Source: Chloroflexota bacterium (GTDB taxonomy: Bacteria > Chloroflexota > UBA4733). Taken from it: DNA of 37,801 nt. Positions 1 to 8,255 of this stretch are shown one piece after another. Every line of letters starts with the position of its first letter. Position 1 is the first letter of the stretch. The position numbers were made by a program, and so were the translations under genes. The notes beneath the pieces are model-generated. The model was not told the DNA's origin. It did no database searches and was given only the letters and a program-made list of their open reading frames with translations. The DNA lies in the NCBI GenBank assembly GCA_025449435.1, contig JANWJO010000145.1, positions 1-37,801 of the forward strand, given 5' to 3'.

Positions 1-1
1 G

Positions 2-1282
2 ATGCCGAAGGGCATCCTGCTGATCGGTCATCCCGGTACCGGCAAAACACTGCTGGCCCGTGCTGTGGCCGGCGAGGCAGGGGTGCCGTTTTTCAGCATT
101 AGCGGCTCCGAGTTTATCGAGATGATCGTTGGCGTTGGCGCTTCTCGCGTACGCGACCTCTTCAAACAGGCGAAAGAGGCGGCACCTGCCATCATCTTTG
201 TTGATGAGCTCGACGCCATCGGTCGCCGCCGAGGGGCTGGCGCCGGATTTGGCAGCAACGACGAACGCGAGCAAACACTCAACCAGTTACTGGTAGAGAT
301 GGACGGCTTTGACGCCCGGCAGGCCGTGATTGTGCTAGCAGCTACCAACCGCGCGGACGTGCTCGACCCAGCGTTGCTGCGTCCTGGCCGCTTTGACCGA
401 CGTGTCGTCGTGCAACCACCGGATCGTGCCGGGCGGGCCGCAATTTTGCGTGTCCACACCAGAGGTGTACCGTTGGACCCGAACGTCAGTCTCGATGAGG
501 TCGCTGGTGAGACGCCAGGCCTCGTCGGCGCCGACTTGCGCAACCTAATCAATGAAGCGGCACTGCTGGCGTCGCGCAACAACCACAACGCCGTGGAACG
601 CAACGACTTTTCGGAGGCGCTCGAAAAGATTGCGCTTGGTGCTGAACGCCATATCACCTTGATACCGGAGGAACGCGAACGCATCGCTTACCATGAAAGT
701 GGGCACGCGCTGGTTGGATTGTTGCAGCCGGACGGCGACCCAGTGCGCCGGGTGACGGTGGTGCCCCGCGGCATGGCTCTCGGTGTCACCCTCTCCGTCC
801 CAGACGCCGACCGCTACAATCTGAGCGAAAACTACCTGCGAGCACGCATTGCCAATGCGTTGGGCGGTCGAGCAGCTGAGCAGTTAGTCTATGGTGTGAT
901 TACCACCGGCGCGGAGAACGATCTCAAACAGGTGACCTACCTCGCGCGCGCGATGGTGACGCGATGGGGGATGAGCTCAGAAGTGGGATTAGTCCAGGTA
1001 GAAGGTGGTGAGGAAGGGAACTTCCTCGACAGTGGCCTGCTGCCCGGCCAGGGACGCCCATTCAGCGACGAGATGGCGCGTGCCATCGACTCGGCCACGC
1101 GCCGCATCGTCGATGAGTGTTACGCCCGGGCCGTCGATATCATTCGCAACAACCGAGATCGCCTTAACCACCTGGCGCAGGCACTCATGCGTGAAGAATC
1201 GCTCAACTCCCAGCAAATCCGAGAGGTAACCGGACTCATCGACCGCCCGCTGCAAGCGGATCCGGTCGCAGTGCTGCAATGA
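2..1282 (+). CDS. ftsH: ATP-dependent zinc metalloprotease FtsH (3' part)
   Basis: FtsH is a membrane-anchored hexameric AAA+ protease that unfolds and degrades membrane and short-lived cytosolic proteins. The window opens inside the gene: the Met at position 2 corresponds to the residue before the Walker A motif, so about 200 N-terminal residues (two membrane segments and the extracytoplasmic domain) lie outside. Visible in the 426 residues: Walker A GHPGTGKT (9-16), Walker [10 protein letters not shown] (64-72), second region of homology [18 protein letters not shown] (114-131), zinc site HESGH (231-235) and the third zinc ligand Asp307 in END. All catalytic parts are present. One oddity is the pore loop, which reads MIVGVG where FtsH normally has MFVGVG. 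The next gene, gnd, starts 82 bases downstream on the same strand. Confidence 0.95.
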   Translation: MPKGILLIGHPGTGKTLLARAVAGEAGVPFFSISGSEFIEMIVGVGASRVRDLFKQAKEAAPAIIFVDELDAIGRRRGAGAGFGSNDEREQTLNQLLVEMDGFDARQAVIVLAATNRADVLDPALLRPGRFDRRVVVQPPDRAGRAAILRVHTRGVPLDPNVSLDEVAGETPGLVGADLRNLINEAALLASRNNHNAVERNDFSEALEKIALGAERHITLIPEERERIAYHESGHALVGLLQPDGDPVRRVTVVPRGMALGVTLSVPDADRYNLSENYLRARIANALGGRAAEQLVYGVITTGAENDLKQVTYLARAMVTRWGMSSEVGLVQVEGGEEGNFLDSGLLPGQGRPFSDEMARAIDSATRRIVDECYARAVDIIRNNRDRLNHLAQALMREESLNSQQIREVTGLIDRPLQADPVAVLQ

Positions 1283-1364
1283 CCGTCGAGAACCTGGCAA
1301 ACTCATGTACCGATGTAATTCGGGATGACTGACAACAGCGTGGTAACGAGGTGAGGTTGACAAG

Positions 1365-2396
1365 ATGCAAGTCGGCATGATGGGGCTGGGTCGCATGGGC
1401 GGTGCTATGGTCCGGCGATTGATGAAAGCCGGGCACGAATGCGTGGTGTACGACGTACACCCCGAGGCCATCGAAGCGCTGGCTAAAGAGGGTGCCATCG
1501 GAACGCCTACCCTTGAAGGCTTCGCACGTGCACTCACCAAGCCGCGCTCGATCTGGATGATGGTCCCCGCTGCTTTCGTTGATCCGACGTTGACATCGCT
1601 GATCCCCCACCTTGAGTCTGGTGATGTCGTTATCGATGGCGGCAACTCGTACTATCACGATGACATTCGGCGTGGTCGTGAGCTCCATGCACACAATATC
1701 CACTATGTTGATGTGGGCACTAGTGGCGGCGTTTGGGGTAACGACCGCGGCTATTGCTTGATGATCGGTGGGGACGCTGCCGTTGTTCAACGGCTCGATC
1801 CTCTTTTTGCGTCCCTGGCTCCCGGTTTCGCAGCGGCGCCTCGAACGCCTGGCCGTGACAAGGTTGTCCGTTCCGTCGAGCAGGGATACCTCCATTGCGG
1901 GCCCCATGGAGCTGGTCACTTCGTGAAGATGGTTCACAACGGCATCGAGTACGGCCTCATGGCAGCCTACGCGGAGGGTCTGAACATCCTGCGCCATGCC
2001 GGTGCCGGCAAGCAGCAGCATGAGGCCGATGCCGAAACGACACCTTTACGCCATCCCAACTACTATCAATACGACCTCAACCTTGCCGACATAGCGGAGG
2101 TGTGGCGCCGCGGCAGCGTAATCGCGTCCTGGCTCTTGGACCTCACCGCCGACGCACTGTTCGCCAGCCCCAACTTGGCAGAATTCGCCGGCCGTGTGTC
2201 TGATTCAGGAGAAGGGAGGTGGACGCTCATCGCGGCAATTGACGAGGCGGTACCGGCGCCGGTCATAAGCGCAGCGCTTTTCGACCGGTTCAGTTCGCGC
2301 GGTGAGGGCGAATTTGCTGACAGACTGCTTTCGGCCATGCGCCACGAGTTCGGTGGCCACGTGGAGCGTGACTCCACCACCGCGGGAGGTTCCTAA
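1365..2396 (+). CDS. gnd: 6-phosphogluconate dehydrogenase, decarboxylating (short form)
   Basis: Oxidises 6-phosphogluconate to ribulose 5-phosphate and CO2 in the cytosolic oxidative pentose phosphate pathway. The 343-residue protein is the short type; the classical enzyme is about 470. Visible: N-terminal Rossmann motif GLGRMG (7-12), DGGNS (91-95), SGGVWG (120-125), and the catalytic block [13 protein letters not shown] (185-197) with the presumed general base Lys188 and Glu195. An Asp ends the second beta strand (VVYD, residue 30) where NADP-using 6PGDH has a basic or polar residue, so NAD+ use is likely (inference). Its stop overlaps the zwf start by one base (TAATG), implying translational coupling. 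The same short-gnd/zwf neighbourhood is, from memory, that of gnd2-zwf1 in Mycobacterium tuberculosis. Confidence 0.93.
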   Translation: MQVGMMGLGRMGGAMVRRLMKAGHECVVYDVHPEAIEALAKEGAIGTPTLEGFARALTKPRSIWMMVPAAFVDPTLTSLIPHLESGDVVIDGGNSYYHDDIRRGRELHAHNIHYVDVGTSGGVWGNDRGYCLMIGGDAAVVQRLDPLFASLAPGFAAAPRTPGRDKVVRSVEQGYLHCGPHGAGHFVKMVHNGIEYGLMAAYAEGLNILRHAGAGKQQHEADAETTPLRHPNYYQYDLNLADIAEVWRRGSVIASWLLDLTADALFASPNLAEFAGRVSDSGEGRWTLIAAIDEAVPAPVISAALFDRFSSRGEGEFADRLLSAMRHEFGGHVERDSTTAGGS

Positions 2397-3787
2397 TGAC
2401 CGAGGCGCAATCCGACGCGTTGGTGTTTTTCGGGGCCACCGGGGATTTGGCATTTAAGCAGGTTTTTCCGGCACTGCAGGCCATGATCCGGCGGCATCAT
2501 CTCGCCGTGCCTGTGATCTGTGTCGCCAAGTCCGGCTGGACGCTCGATCAGTTACGCGCGCACGCGCACGACAGCGTGGCGGAGCATGGCGGCGTAGATG
2601 CCGCAGCCTTCGCTGCGCTCAGTGCCCAGCTACAGTATGTTGATGGCGACTATAGCGATGTGGAAACGTTTCACCGTCTGCGCACGGCTCTCGGCACATC
2701 CAGCAGACCTCTTCACTACTTGGCTATACCGCCCAACATGTTTGCAACCGTCGTGGAAGGATTGGCGAAAGCCGGCTGTGTACCGAACGCACGAATCGTC
2801 GTCGAGAAACCGTTCGGTCGTGATCTTGCATCAGCACAAGCGCTGAACCGTACGCTTCTCGCGGTATTCCCGGAGTCCGCGATCTTCCGGATCGACCACT
2901 ATTTAGGAAAGGAACCAGTTCAAGACTTGTTCTTTTTCCGCTTTGCCAACGCATTTCTTGAGCCCATCTGGAACCGGACCTACGTCGAAAGTATGCAGAT
3001 CACCATGGCGGAAAGCTTCGGAGTACAGGGGCGCGGACACTTTTATGATGAGGTGGGCGCGATTCGTGACGTCGTGCAGAATCACATGCTCCAGGTGATC
3101 GCGCTCCTGGCGATGGATCCACCGACCGCGAACAATGCCGAGTCGATGCGCGATGCCAAGTCCCGGGCCCTCAATTCGATACTTCCACTGGCACCTGCCG
3201 ATGTCGTGCGCGGCCAGTATCGCGGCTATCGACAAGAGGGCGGTGTGACTGCTGACTCGCGGATGGAAACATTCGCAGCGCTGAGACTCCACCTCGCGTC
3301 CAGGCGCTGGGACGGCGTACCGGTCTATGTTCGAGTAGGCAAATGCCTCCCCGTTACAGCCACTGAAGTTCGTGTGCAGCTCAAGCTCCCACCTCACGCG
3401 CTGTTTGGCGAGGTCCAACACCGCCAGGCGAACTATCTTCGGTTCCGGCTCAGCCCCGAAGTAGTGCTGGCTCTTGGTGCTTTAGCCAAAATGCCTGGTG
3501 AGGCCATGGCAGGCGAAAGCGTGGAACTCATCGCCCATCATCATCCCAGCGATGAGATGTCACCATACGAGCGCCTCCTAGGTGATGCTTTGCGAGGCGA
3601 CGCCGCGCTCTTCGCGCGGGAGGATGCCGTGGAGGCTGCCTGGCGGGTTGTCGACCCCATCCTGGGCGACGCAACTCCTGTCCACGAGTATGAGCCGCAC
3701 AGTTGGGGGCCGCGCGAAGCGAATCACCTTATGGCCCCAGGTGAGACGTGGCACACACCGCACGCGTCTAGTGTCAGGCGTGGATGA
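2396..3787 (+). CDS. zwf: glucose-6-phosphate dehydrogenase
   Basis: Oxidises glucose 6-phosphate to 6-phosphogluconolactone, the entry step of the oxidative pentose phosphate pathway. The 463 residues are slightly short for the family (about 480-510). Visible: nucleotide-binding GATGDLAFK (13-21), VEKPFG (136-141), the substrate site RIDHYLGK (165-172), and QNH with the catalytic His230. In the dinucleotide motif the usual Lys-Arg-Lys run after GDLA is Phe-Lys-Gln, and VAKSGW replaces the common VARS pattern. I read this as the zwf1-type subgroup rather than as loss of function. It overlaps gnd by one base. No 6-phosphogluconolactonase gene lies nearby. The start is the coupled ATG. Confidence 0.94.
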   Translation: MTEAQSDALVFFGATGDLAFKQVFPALQAMIRRHHLAVPVICVAKSGWTLDQLRAHAHDSVAEHGGVDAAAFAALSAQLQYVDGDYSDVETFHRLRTALGTSSRPLHYLAIPPNMFATVVEGLAKAGCVPNARIVVEKPFGRDLASAQALNRTLLAVFPESAIFRIDHYLGKEPVQDLFFFRFANAFLEPIWNRTYVESMQITMAESFGVQGRGHFYDEVGAIRDVVQNHMLQVIALLAMDPPTANNAESMRDAKSRALNSILPLAPADVVRGQYRGYRQEGGVTADSRMETFAALRLHLASRRWDGVPVYVRVGKCLPVTATEVRVQLKLPPHALFGEVQHRQANYLRFRLSPEVVLALGALAKMPGEAMAGESVELIAHHHPSDEMSPYERLLGDALRGDAALFAREDAVEAAWRVVDPILGDATPVHEYEPHSWGPREANHLMAPGETWHTPHASSVRRG

Positions 3788-3839
3788 CGCCTGTCAGAAC
3801 TACAAGTACCGGGCACCATCGCTCGCCTCGCTGAGGGTG

Positions 3840-3909
3840 AGCGTTCTCTAACGCAATTTCCTGATGCCGCCACGGTTGGCGGAAGAGCGGCGTTGCGTTA
3901 GAGAACGCT
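3840..3909. repeat. 17-bp perfect inverted repeat whose arms are themselves palindromic
   Basis: The left arm (3840-3856) and the right arm (3893-3909) are perfect reverse complements over 17 bases. Each arm also holds its own palindrome, GCGTT-4 nt-AACGC (3841-3854 and 3895-3908), so the DNA or RNA can form either one large hairpin or two small ones. A second 6-bp hairpin (CCGCCA-cggt-TGGCGG, 3867-3882) sits in the loop. No T-run follows either arm, so a classic intrinsic terminator is not supported. The two small palindromes are centred 54 bp apart, about five helical turns, which would suit a paired operator. It lies between the end of zwf and the PRC-barrel gene. Confidence 0.8.
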
Positions 3910-3918
3910 AGTGCCGTT

Positions 3919-3942
3919 CACCGGCTTATTAACTTGCCGGTG
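3919..3942. other. 7-bp hairpin upstream of the PRC-barrel gene
   Basis: CACCGGC (3919-3925) pairs perfectly with GCCGGTG (3936-3942) around a 10-base AT-rich loop. It lies just beyond the large inverted repeat and 84 bases before the PRC-barrel start. No U-run follows, so the role is open: a weak terminator after zwf or part of a regulatory region. Confidence 0.4.
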
Positions 3943-4026
3943 CAACAATGCGCTTACCGTCCGTATGAAACGCGTTCCGAACATTGGGACACGACGCACC
4001 CCGGGCGCAACGAAAGTTGAGGTAGG

Positions 4027-4479
4027 ATGGACACCCAATCCACCGCAAAACTGCTCAAGTTAAAGGACGCGAACCTGACAGTAGATGATCCCAAGTCCGA
4101 TATCCGCGGGCGCAAGGTGCTCGACAAGGATGGGAAGGATGTCGGCACAGTCGACGCCCTCGTGATCGACGAAATTGAGCACAAGGTACGCCTCCTGGAG
4201 GTCGAGTCTGGCGGATTCCTGGGCTTGGGCGCGACCAAGGTGCTGATACCGGTCGATGCGATCTCGCACATCACCGACGATGCTGTCCACCTCGGTCATA
4301 CGCGCGAGCACGTGGCTGGCGCGCCCGCCTACGATCCAACCATTGTCAAGGATGAGCATTACCTGAGCGACTTCTACGGCTACTACGGCTACATGCCGTA
4401 CTGGGGAGCGGGCTACAGCTACCCGTTGTTCCCTGGGTACGGTGACCTCTCGCGAGCCACTCACAACGGTCGGGCGTAG
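4027..4479 (+). CDS. PRC-barrel domain protein
   Basis: A 150-residue cytosolic protein. PRC-barrel domains are small beta barrels found in photosynthetic reaction-centre H subunits and RimM, and in many stress-linked single-domain proteins; no enzyme activity is implied. The domain spans about residues 22-90 (DIRGRKVLDKDGKDVGTV, then LIPVDAISHI). The last 35 residues form a Tyr/Gly/Pro/Trp-rich tail (about 116-139, with PYWGAGY). A purine-rich site, GAGG at 4019-4022, supports the ATG. The next gene also encodes a stress-type small protein. Oddly, a near copy of the tail coding sequence continues in frame after the TAG stop (see the entry at 4480). Confidence 0.82.
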   Translation: MDTQSTAKLLKLKDANLTVDDPKSDIRGRKVLDKDGKDVGTVDALVIDEIEHKVRLLEVESGGFLGLGATKVLIPVDAISHITDDAVHLGHTREHVAGAPAYDPTIVKDEHYLSDFYGYYGYMPYWGAGYSYPLFPGYGDLSRATHNGRA

Positions 4480-4566
4480 CTGCCACCGTCCAGGTCTTGC
4501 GGCTGCATGCGGTACTGGGGAGCGGGCTACCGTCACCCTTGGTTCCCGACCAACGTCCAAGAGTGA
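4480..4566 (+). pseudogene. in-frame duplicate of the PRC protein tail, beyond the TAG stop
   Basis: Positions 4501-4548 resemble 4387-4434 of the PRC gene at an offset of 114 bases, exactly 38 codons, so the copy is in the same frame. Read on from the TAG (4477-4479), 28 codons stay open until TGA at 4564-4566 and give MRYWGAGYRHPWFP, close to MPYWGAGYSYPLFP in the true tail. There is no start codon or ribosome site of its own. Either an older longer protein with two tail repeats was shortened by a stop mutation, or the TAG is sometimes read through. The sequence alone does not decide. Confidence 0.6.
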
Positions 4567-4695
4567 CCGTCGGAGCAGCGCGACCGACTCAACGATGTGG
4601 TAGGAGATTTTGGAGGGTGTGGGCTCCCATCGGCAGCGCATGGCATAAACAGCCACTTGTTCCAAAGGGCATGTGAGAAAGGACTAGACAGGCTT

Positions 4696-4980
4696 ATGAC
4701 TGCTACAGCGATTATTGGCTGGATTATCATCGGAATAATAGCGGGCTGGCTAGCAGGGATTGTAGCTCGCGGCTCTGGTTACGGCGTGGTCGGTGACATG
4801 GTCATCGGACTAGTCGGCGCAGTGATAGGCGGTTTTGTACTGAGTTTGATCCTCGGAGCCGGTCATGGTGCCAACAACTACCAATTCGTTGGCAGCCTCA
4901 TCGTCTCATTCCTCGGCGCCGTAGCTCTGTTGCTGATCGTTCGCGCCGTAGGCGGAGGCACCAGCCGCCGCGCGATTTAG
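4696..4980 (+). CDS. GlsB/YeaQ/YmgE family small membrane protein
   Basis: A 94-residue integral membrane protein of the transglycosylase-associated family, named after stress-induced YeaQ/YmgE; its biochemical role is not established. Visible: three hydrophobic segments, with the hallmark IIGIIAGWLAG at the N terminus and GLVGAVIGGFV in the second segment, then a short basic tail (TSRRAI). I chose the ATG at 4696 (MTATAIIGW) over the upstream start of the same frame because family members begin here and an AGGA lies at 4680-4683. It follows the PRC-barrel gene by about 215 bases that hold only the duplicated tail and spacer. Confidence 0.85.
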   Translation: MTATAIIGWIIIGIIAGWLAGIVARGSGYGVVGDMVIGLVGAVIGGFVLSLILGAGHGANNYQFVGSLIVSFLGAVALLLIVRAVGGGTSRRAI

Positions 4981-5147
4981 GAGGCGCTGCGGGCCAGATT
5001 TGCAGAAGTGGGAACCGGCACCGCTGGCACAGGGTTAGCACACTGAACGTTGACTCGTACCCGACGTTCAATCCATTGCAATGTTGCGGAGTATGGGCGA
5101 CGCGAATACCACGGTAGGCGCTCATAACTCAGGAGTCCCGCAGGCGT

Positions 5148-5209
5148 AGGGTGGCGCGTCGGGCATGTGGCCGGCAACGTCGCCGGCTACATGCCCGACG
5201 CGCCACCCT
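5148..5209 (+). terminator. very long GC-rich hairpin, probable terminator
   Basis: Arms 5148-5175 and 5182-5209 pair over 28 bp with a single G-U wobble (G5169 with T5188) and a 6-base loop (aacgtc). The outer 21 bp are perfect. A mildly T-rich stretch (ttggtttctt, 5211-5220) follows on the plus strand, so it may end transcription from the GlsB-type gene about 170 bases upstream. It also lies behind the tRNA-Thr gene on the minus strand and could serve both. The stem is far longer than an ordinary intrinsic terminator, so a repeat element is the alternative. Confidence 0.55.
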
Positions 5210-5263
5210 GTTGGTTTCTTCGCTCGCCGAAGCCCTAAGGATTTGTTGATAAGGGGAATAAGG

Positions 5264-5335
5264 AGCCGGCGAGGGGAATCGAACCCTTAACCCGCAGTTT
5301 ACAAAACTGCCGCTCTGCCATTGAGCTACGCCGGC
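5264..5335 (-). tRNA. trnT: tRNA-Thr(UGU)
   Basis: Read on the minus strand, this is a full 72-base cloverleaf. The acceptor stem is GCCGGCG/CGCCGGC (7 bp), the D arm GCTC-AATGGCA-GAGC, the anticodon arm GCAGT-TTTGTAA-ACTGC with anticodon TGT (reads ACA, Thr), the variable loop GGGTT, and the T arm carries TTCGATT. The discriminator base is U and CCA is not encoded (the genome reads CCT). The T stem has one A-C mismatch at its second pair (AAGGG opposite CCCCT). A consensus-like promoter lies upstream. Confidence 0.95.
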
Positions 5336-5341
5336 GCATTT

Positions 5342-5359
5342 CTCCGCTAGGCAGCGGAG
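5342..5359 (-). other. hairpin in the pre-tRNA leader
   Basis: CTCCGCT (5342-5348) and AGCGGAG (5353-5359) form a perfect 7-bp stem with a 4-base loop, only 6 bases before the mature tRNA-Thr 5' end. It lies within the predicted transcript leader, where RNase P would remove it. Confidence 0.5.
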
Positions 5360-5376
5360 CAGCGTGAAGTGCTGGC

Positions 5377-5406
5377 AGTATACGGAGCGCCCGGTGTAGC
5401 GGTCAA
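5377..5406 (-). promoter_or_regulatory. promoter of tRNA-Thr
   Basis: On the minus strand, -35 TTGACC (5406-5401) and -10 TATACT (5382-5377) are separated by 18 bases. This is a good sigma-70-type match, with transcription expected to start near 5370, some 35 bases before the tRNA. It is the best-supported promoter in the window and anchors the TATACT motif seen elsewhere. Confidence 0.75.
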
Positions 5407-5418
5407 TTGTATTCCTGG

Positions 5419-6201
5419 CTAGGGCAAAGCTTTCAGGAACGTCGCCAGGGCTTCGTTGAATGCCACAGGTTGTTCCAGGTTGACCAGATGACCAGAGCCC
5501 GGCACGATGTGCAAAGTGGATCCACGAATCAAGCCGGCCATCATGCGAGCATCAGCAGGCGGAGTGATCACGTCATCCTCGCCGGTGATGATGAGTGCCG
5601 GCTTGGTAAGCGCGCGTAGCACGTCGCCGCTATCTGGCCTCAGGGCCATGCCACGCAAGGCTGCGGCCACGCCTTGTGGCGACGCTTCCTCGATCATATC
5701 GGTTACCCACTGGCGCAAGTCGTCGCTGGCGTTGTGGCCTAGCAGGCGGGCTAGTTGGGCAGCTTTTATCGACGCGACGCCCTGCGTTTCGGCCTGGACC
5801 GCCGTAGCCTCACGACCGGCCGCAATTGCTGGCGTATCAGCGACCGAGCGGGTGCCCGCCAGCACCACGGCGCTTACTCGCTCCGGCCAGCGCCGCAGCA
5901 AGGCCATGCCGATGTACCCGCCCATCGATTCACCGACGAACACCGCTTCGTTGATATTGAGGTGATCGAGCACCGCTACAACATCGCTTGCCAGTGTCTC
6001 CATAGTGGAAATGCCAATAGGGAGGTCCGAGCGGCCGAATCCGCGCACGTCAAACGAGATGCAGCGCCAGCTTGCCTCCAGATATTCCACTTGCGGAATC
6101 CACATGCGGTGGTTCAGTGGCGATGCGTGCATGAACATGATGGGCTTGCCGCTGCCCGTGTCGTCACCAACGAGCCGGAGTCCGTGCGAGCGAACGAGCA
6201 C
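5419..6201 (-). CDS. alpha/beta hydrolase
   Basis: A 260-residue cytosolic alpha/beta-hydrolase-fold enzyme of the broad 3-oxoadipate enol-lactonase/esterase type; the substrate cannot be read from the sequence. The catalytic triad is visible: Ser92 in GESMGG, Asp209 or Asp210 in GEDD, and His238 in GSGH. The oxyanion strand reads MHASPLNHRMW, with HAS in place of the usual HG. I chose the GTG at 6201 because AGGGAGG (6207-6213) sits 5 bases ahead of it. The longer frame, from a TTG at 6222, would bury this site in the coding region. There is no operon partner: it lies between tRNA-Thr and the DUF4012 gene. Confidence 0.88.
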   Translation of the reverse strand: MLVRSHGLRLVGDDTGSGKPIMFMHASPLNHRMWIPQVEYLEASWRCISFDVRGFGRSDLPIGISTMETLASDVVAVLDHLNINEAVFVGESMGGYIGMALLRRWPERVSAVVLAGTRSVADTPAIAAGREATAVQAETQGVASIKAAQLARLLGHNASDDLRQWVTDMIEEASPQGVAAALRGMALRPDSGDVLRALTKPALIITGEDDVITPPADARMMAGLIRGSTLHIVPGSGHLVNLEQPVAFNEALATFLKALP

Positions 6202-6278
6202 TAGCGCCTCCCTGTACCACAATCACGCCACCCAGCACGATACCGCACGGCGTGTAGGTGGTGTAGTGTCGCCGTACG

Positions 6279-8255
6279 TTAGCCCGCTCCCCAGTTGAGA
6301 CCCAGGTTGGCGTCAGCGTGCAACGATCCTTCGTACGTCCAGATACCTGCATCGCCCTTCACCAGACCGCCGGTGGCCTTGACCCCTTCTTGCGCGCTGC
6401 TAGTGTGGATCCGAACCGTGAGTGGCACCGCCTCCGTACCTGCCTGCTTTTGCAGGTGGAGCGTATAGCTGCCAGGTGTCAACCCCACCGGTGCGGAAAC
6501 ATAGGTGACCTTGATTTCGCGCGTTTGGTCAGGGATAGCGGTGACGTACACCGACACTTGTGTACCGCCTTCTAGGCTCCCTTGCACGGATACGGCATCG
6601 CTTCCAGTTACGGTTGGTGAGCCCTTCAACGGCGGCAACAAGAGGGTGAGGAGCGTCGCGAACACGCCGTCGCCGCTCACCCTGGTGTTGCTCGCCGGAT
6701 CGTAGAAGGTCGTGGGAATACCCGTCCACTGCCGGATGGGCAGGCGCTGGTTGTAATGGTTGGTGAGGGTCACGGTGAGTTGGCTGGACGTGACTGTTCC
6801 GTCATTGCCCAGCGTGACATCCGCAGCAAGCGACTGATCGACCATCGGGGCTACGGGTCCGGTCGATGTTTGCCCAGACAGCACCGTGATGGCGTCGCCT
6901 GGCCCAGCCCACTGGCTGCCTGAGGCAGGCGTCTGCTGCACCAGTTGTTCGAGCGACGCATCGTTCAAGTATGCCTGGATATGGCGCGTCTCGGTAGAGC
7001 GGCTCACTGCTTGCAGGAGCGACGTCAGGGACGTGCTGCCTGGAGTCTGCAAACTGTACACCCAACTCGCAAACGCTGAGGTCAGATAACCGGGACGTGT
7101 CTCCTGAACCGTCACCGATTGCCCCAGCACTTGGGTCCAATACAGATCTGCCAGCGAATCGGAAGTGACGGTCGTGCCGTAGGCGTCGTTGTGCAGCGGA
7201 CCCGTGGTTGCGAGGAGTTGCTGTAGGCCGGCCAGGTCCACCACGACAACGCCGTCGTACTGTTCGTGGGTCGCTGAGGTGAGCAGCGCCTCCAAACGGA
7301 CAGCCGTGGTAGGGAAATTCTCATTCCAGGTCACATCGCCCAATGTGACGGATGCCAGTCCAGCGTATTTGCTTTCTAGCGGGGAAGCAGGGTCAGTGGT
7401 CGTATCCGCTCCAGATACCACCAGGGGTCGATCCACAATGTGTGTGATGACGCCTTGGTCAATGGTGATCACTGCCACGCCATCCAGCACGCCACCGGAG
7501 GGGCGCTGCTCCCACGTGTTCACGGCGGCCACGATGTAGTGACGTGGTTGATCGAAACCTAATGCTGCTCGAAGCGCTGTTGGCAACGGCGACAGCACCG
7601 TCAGTTGGTCATTCAGCTTGAGCAGTGAATCGTCGAACGATTGCAAAAACGGCCCTGCCAGCGGCGACGATGCGGTGAGACGAGGGTCAAACAACCGGCG
7701 AGCGGCCACGGCGCAGGCCAGGTTGGCTTGCGCGCTGGTCACCCACGGCAATGCCTCGCCCGCGGCAGTATTTACAGCGGGCAACGCGCTCGCCAGGTCT
7801 GGCGCAGAGAGCAACGTTCCGATGGGCCCGGCTGCTCGGCCCGCATCCGAAGCTGCGGCTGCGGCGCACGAGACTCCCACCGTCACTTGGTCCATGGTGC
7901 TCATGATCGGTCCCGTCACTGGCACCAGTCCCAGCCGGCCAAACAACGGCGACCAGGGACGGAGCAAGGTGTGCGCAGCACTGGTGAGGCCCGCGGCGTG
8001 GTCGAGTTGACCCTGTGCTTTGCCCAACTCGCTTGACGAGATGAGGCTCGCCTGTGACATCTGGCCTGAGGCATTGTGCAGTTGGGCGAGGCCAAGGGTG
8101 AGGCACAGCAGGCCAGCAATAAGCTCCACAGTGAGCAACGCTACAACAACGAGCATAATCCGGGGCAGGTTCGATTGCGCGTGGACATGCACTGACGCTA
8201 CTGGCGTCTCAGCATTAGGTCCCACTTTGGGCGTGTGACCTCCCTCACCCACCAT
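6279..8255 (-). CDS. DUF4012 family membrane-anchored extracytoplasmic protein
   Basis: A 658-residue protein with one N-terminal membrane segment (about 32-57) and a large outside domain of the DUF4012 family, whose function is unknown but which often sits in surface polysaccharide or cell-wall loci. Family signs are the block near residues 240-265 (RHYIVAAVNTWEQRPSGGVL), an AAVNxxExRPxGG-type motif, and the later VVVVDLAGLQQLL. The C-terminal third is Thr/Ser/Val-rich and beta-like, as in secreted proteins. The start ATG overlaps the end of the upstream DUF2723 gene by 11 bases, with AAGG about 10 bases before it, so the two are co-expressed. Together they suggest a role in assembling or modifying a surface glycan (inference). 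Confidence 0.85.
   Translation of the reverse strand: MVGEGGHTPKVGPNAETPVASVHVHAQSNLPRIMLVVVALLTVELIAGLLCLTLGLAQLHNASGQMSQASLISSSELGKAQGQLDHAAGLTSAAHTLLRPWSPLFGRLGLVPVTGPIMSTMDQVTVGVSCAAAAASDAGRAAGPIGTLLSAPDLASALPAVNTAAGEALPWVTSAQANLACAVAARRLFDPRLTASSPLAGPFLQSFDDSLLKLNDQLTVLSPLPTALRAALGFDQPRHYIVAAVNTWEQRPSGGVLDGVAVITIDQGVITHIVDRPLVVSGADTTTDPASPLESKYAGLASVTLGDVTWNENFPTTAVRLEALLTSATHEQYDGVVVVDLAGLQQLLATTGPLHNDAYGTTVTSDSLADLYWTQVLGQSVTVQETRPGYLTSAFASWVYSLQTPGSTSLTSLLQAVSRSTETRHIQAYLNDASLEQLVQQTPASGSQWAGPGDAITVLSGQTSTGPVAPMVDQSLAADVTLGNDGTVTSSQLTVTLTNHYNQRLPIRQWTGIPTTFYDPASNTRVSGDGVFATLLTLLLPPLKGSPTVTGSDAVSVQGSLEGGTQVSVYVTAIPDQTREIKVTYVSAPVGLTPGSYTLHLQKQAGTEAVPLTVRIHTSSAQEGVKATGGLVKGDAGIWTYEGSLHADANLGLNWGAG

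Noticed and set aside
3840..3909. Terminal inverted repeats of an insertion sequence
   Set aside because: Only 36 bases lie between the arms, there is no transposase, and no target duplication is visible (flanking bases differ).
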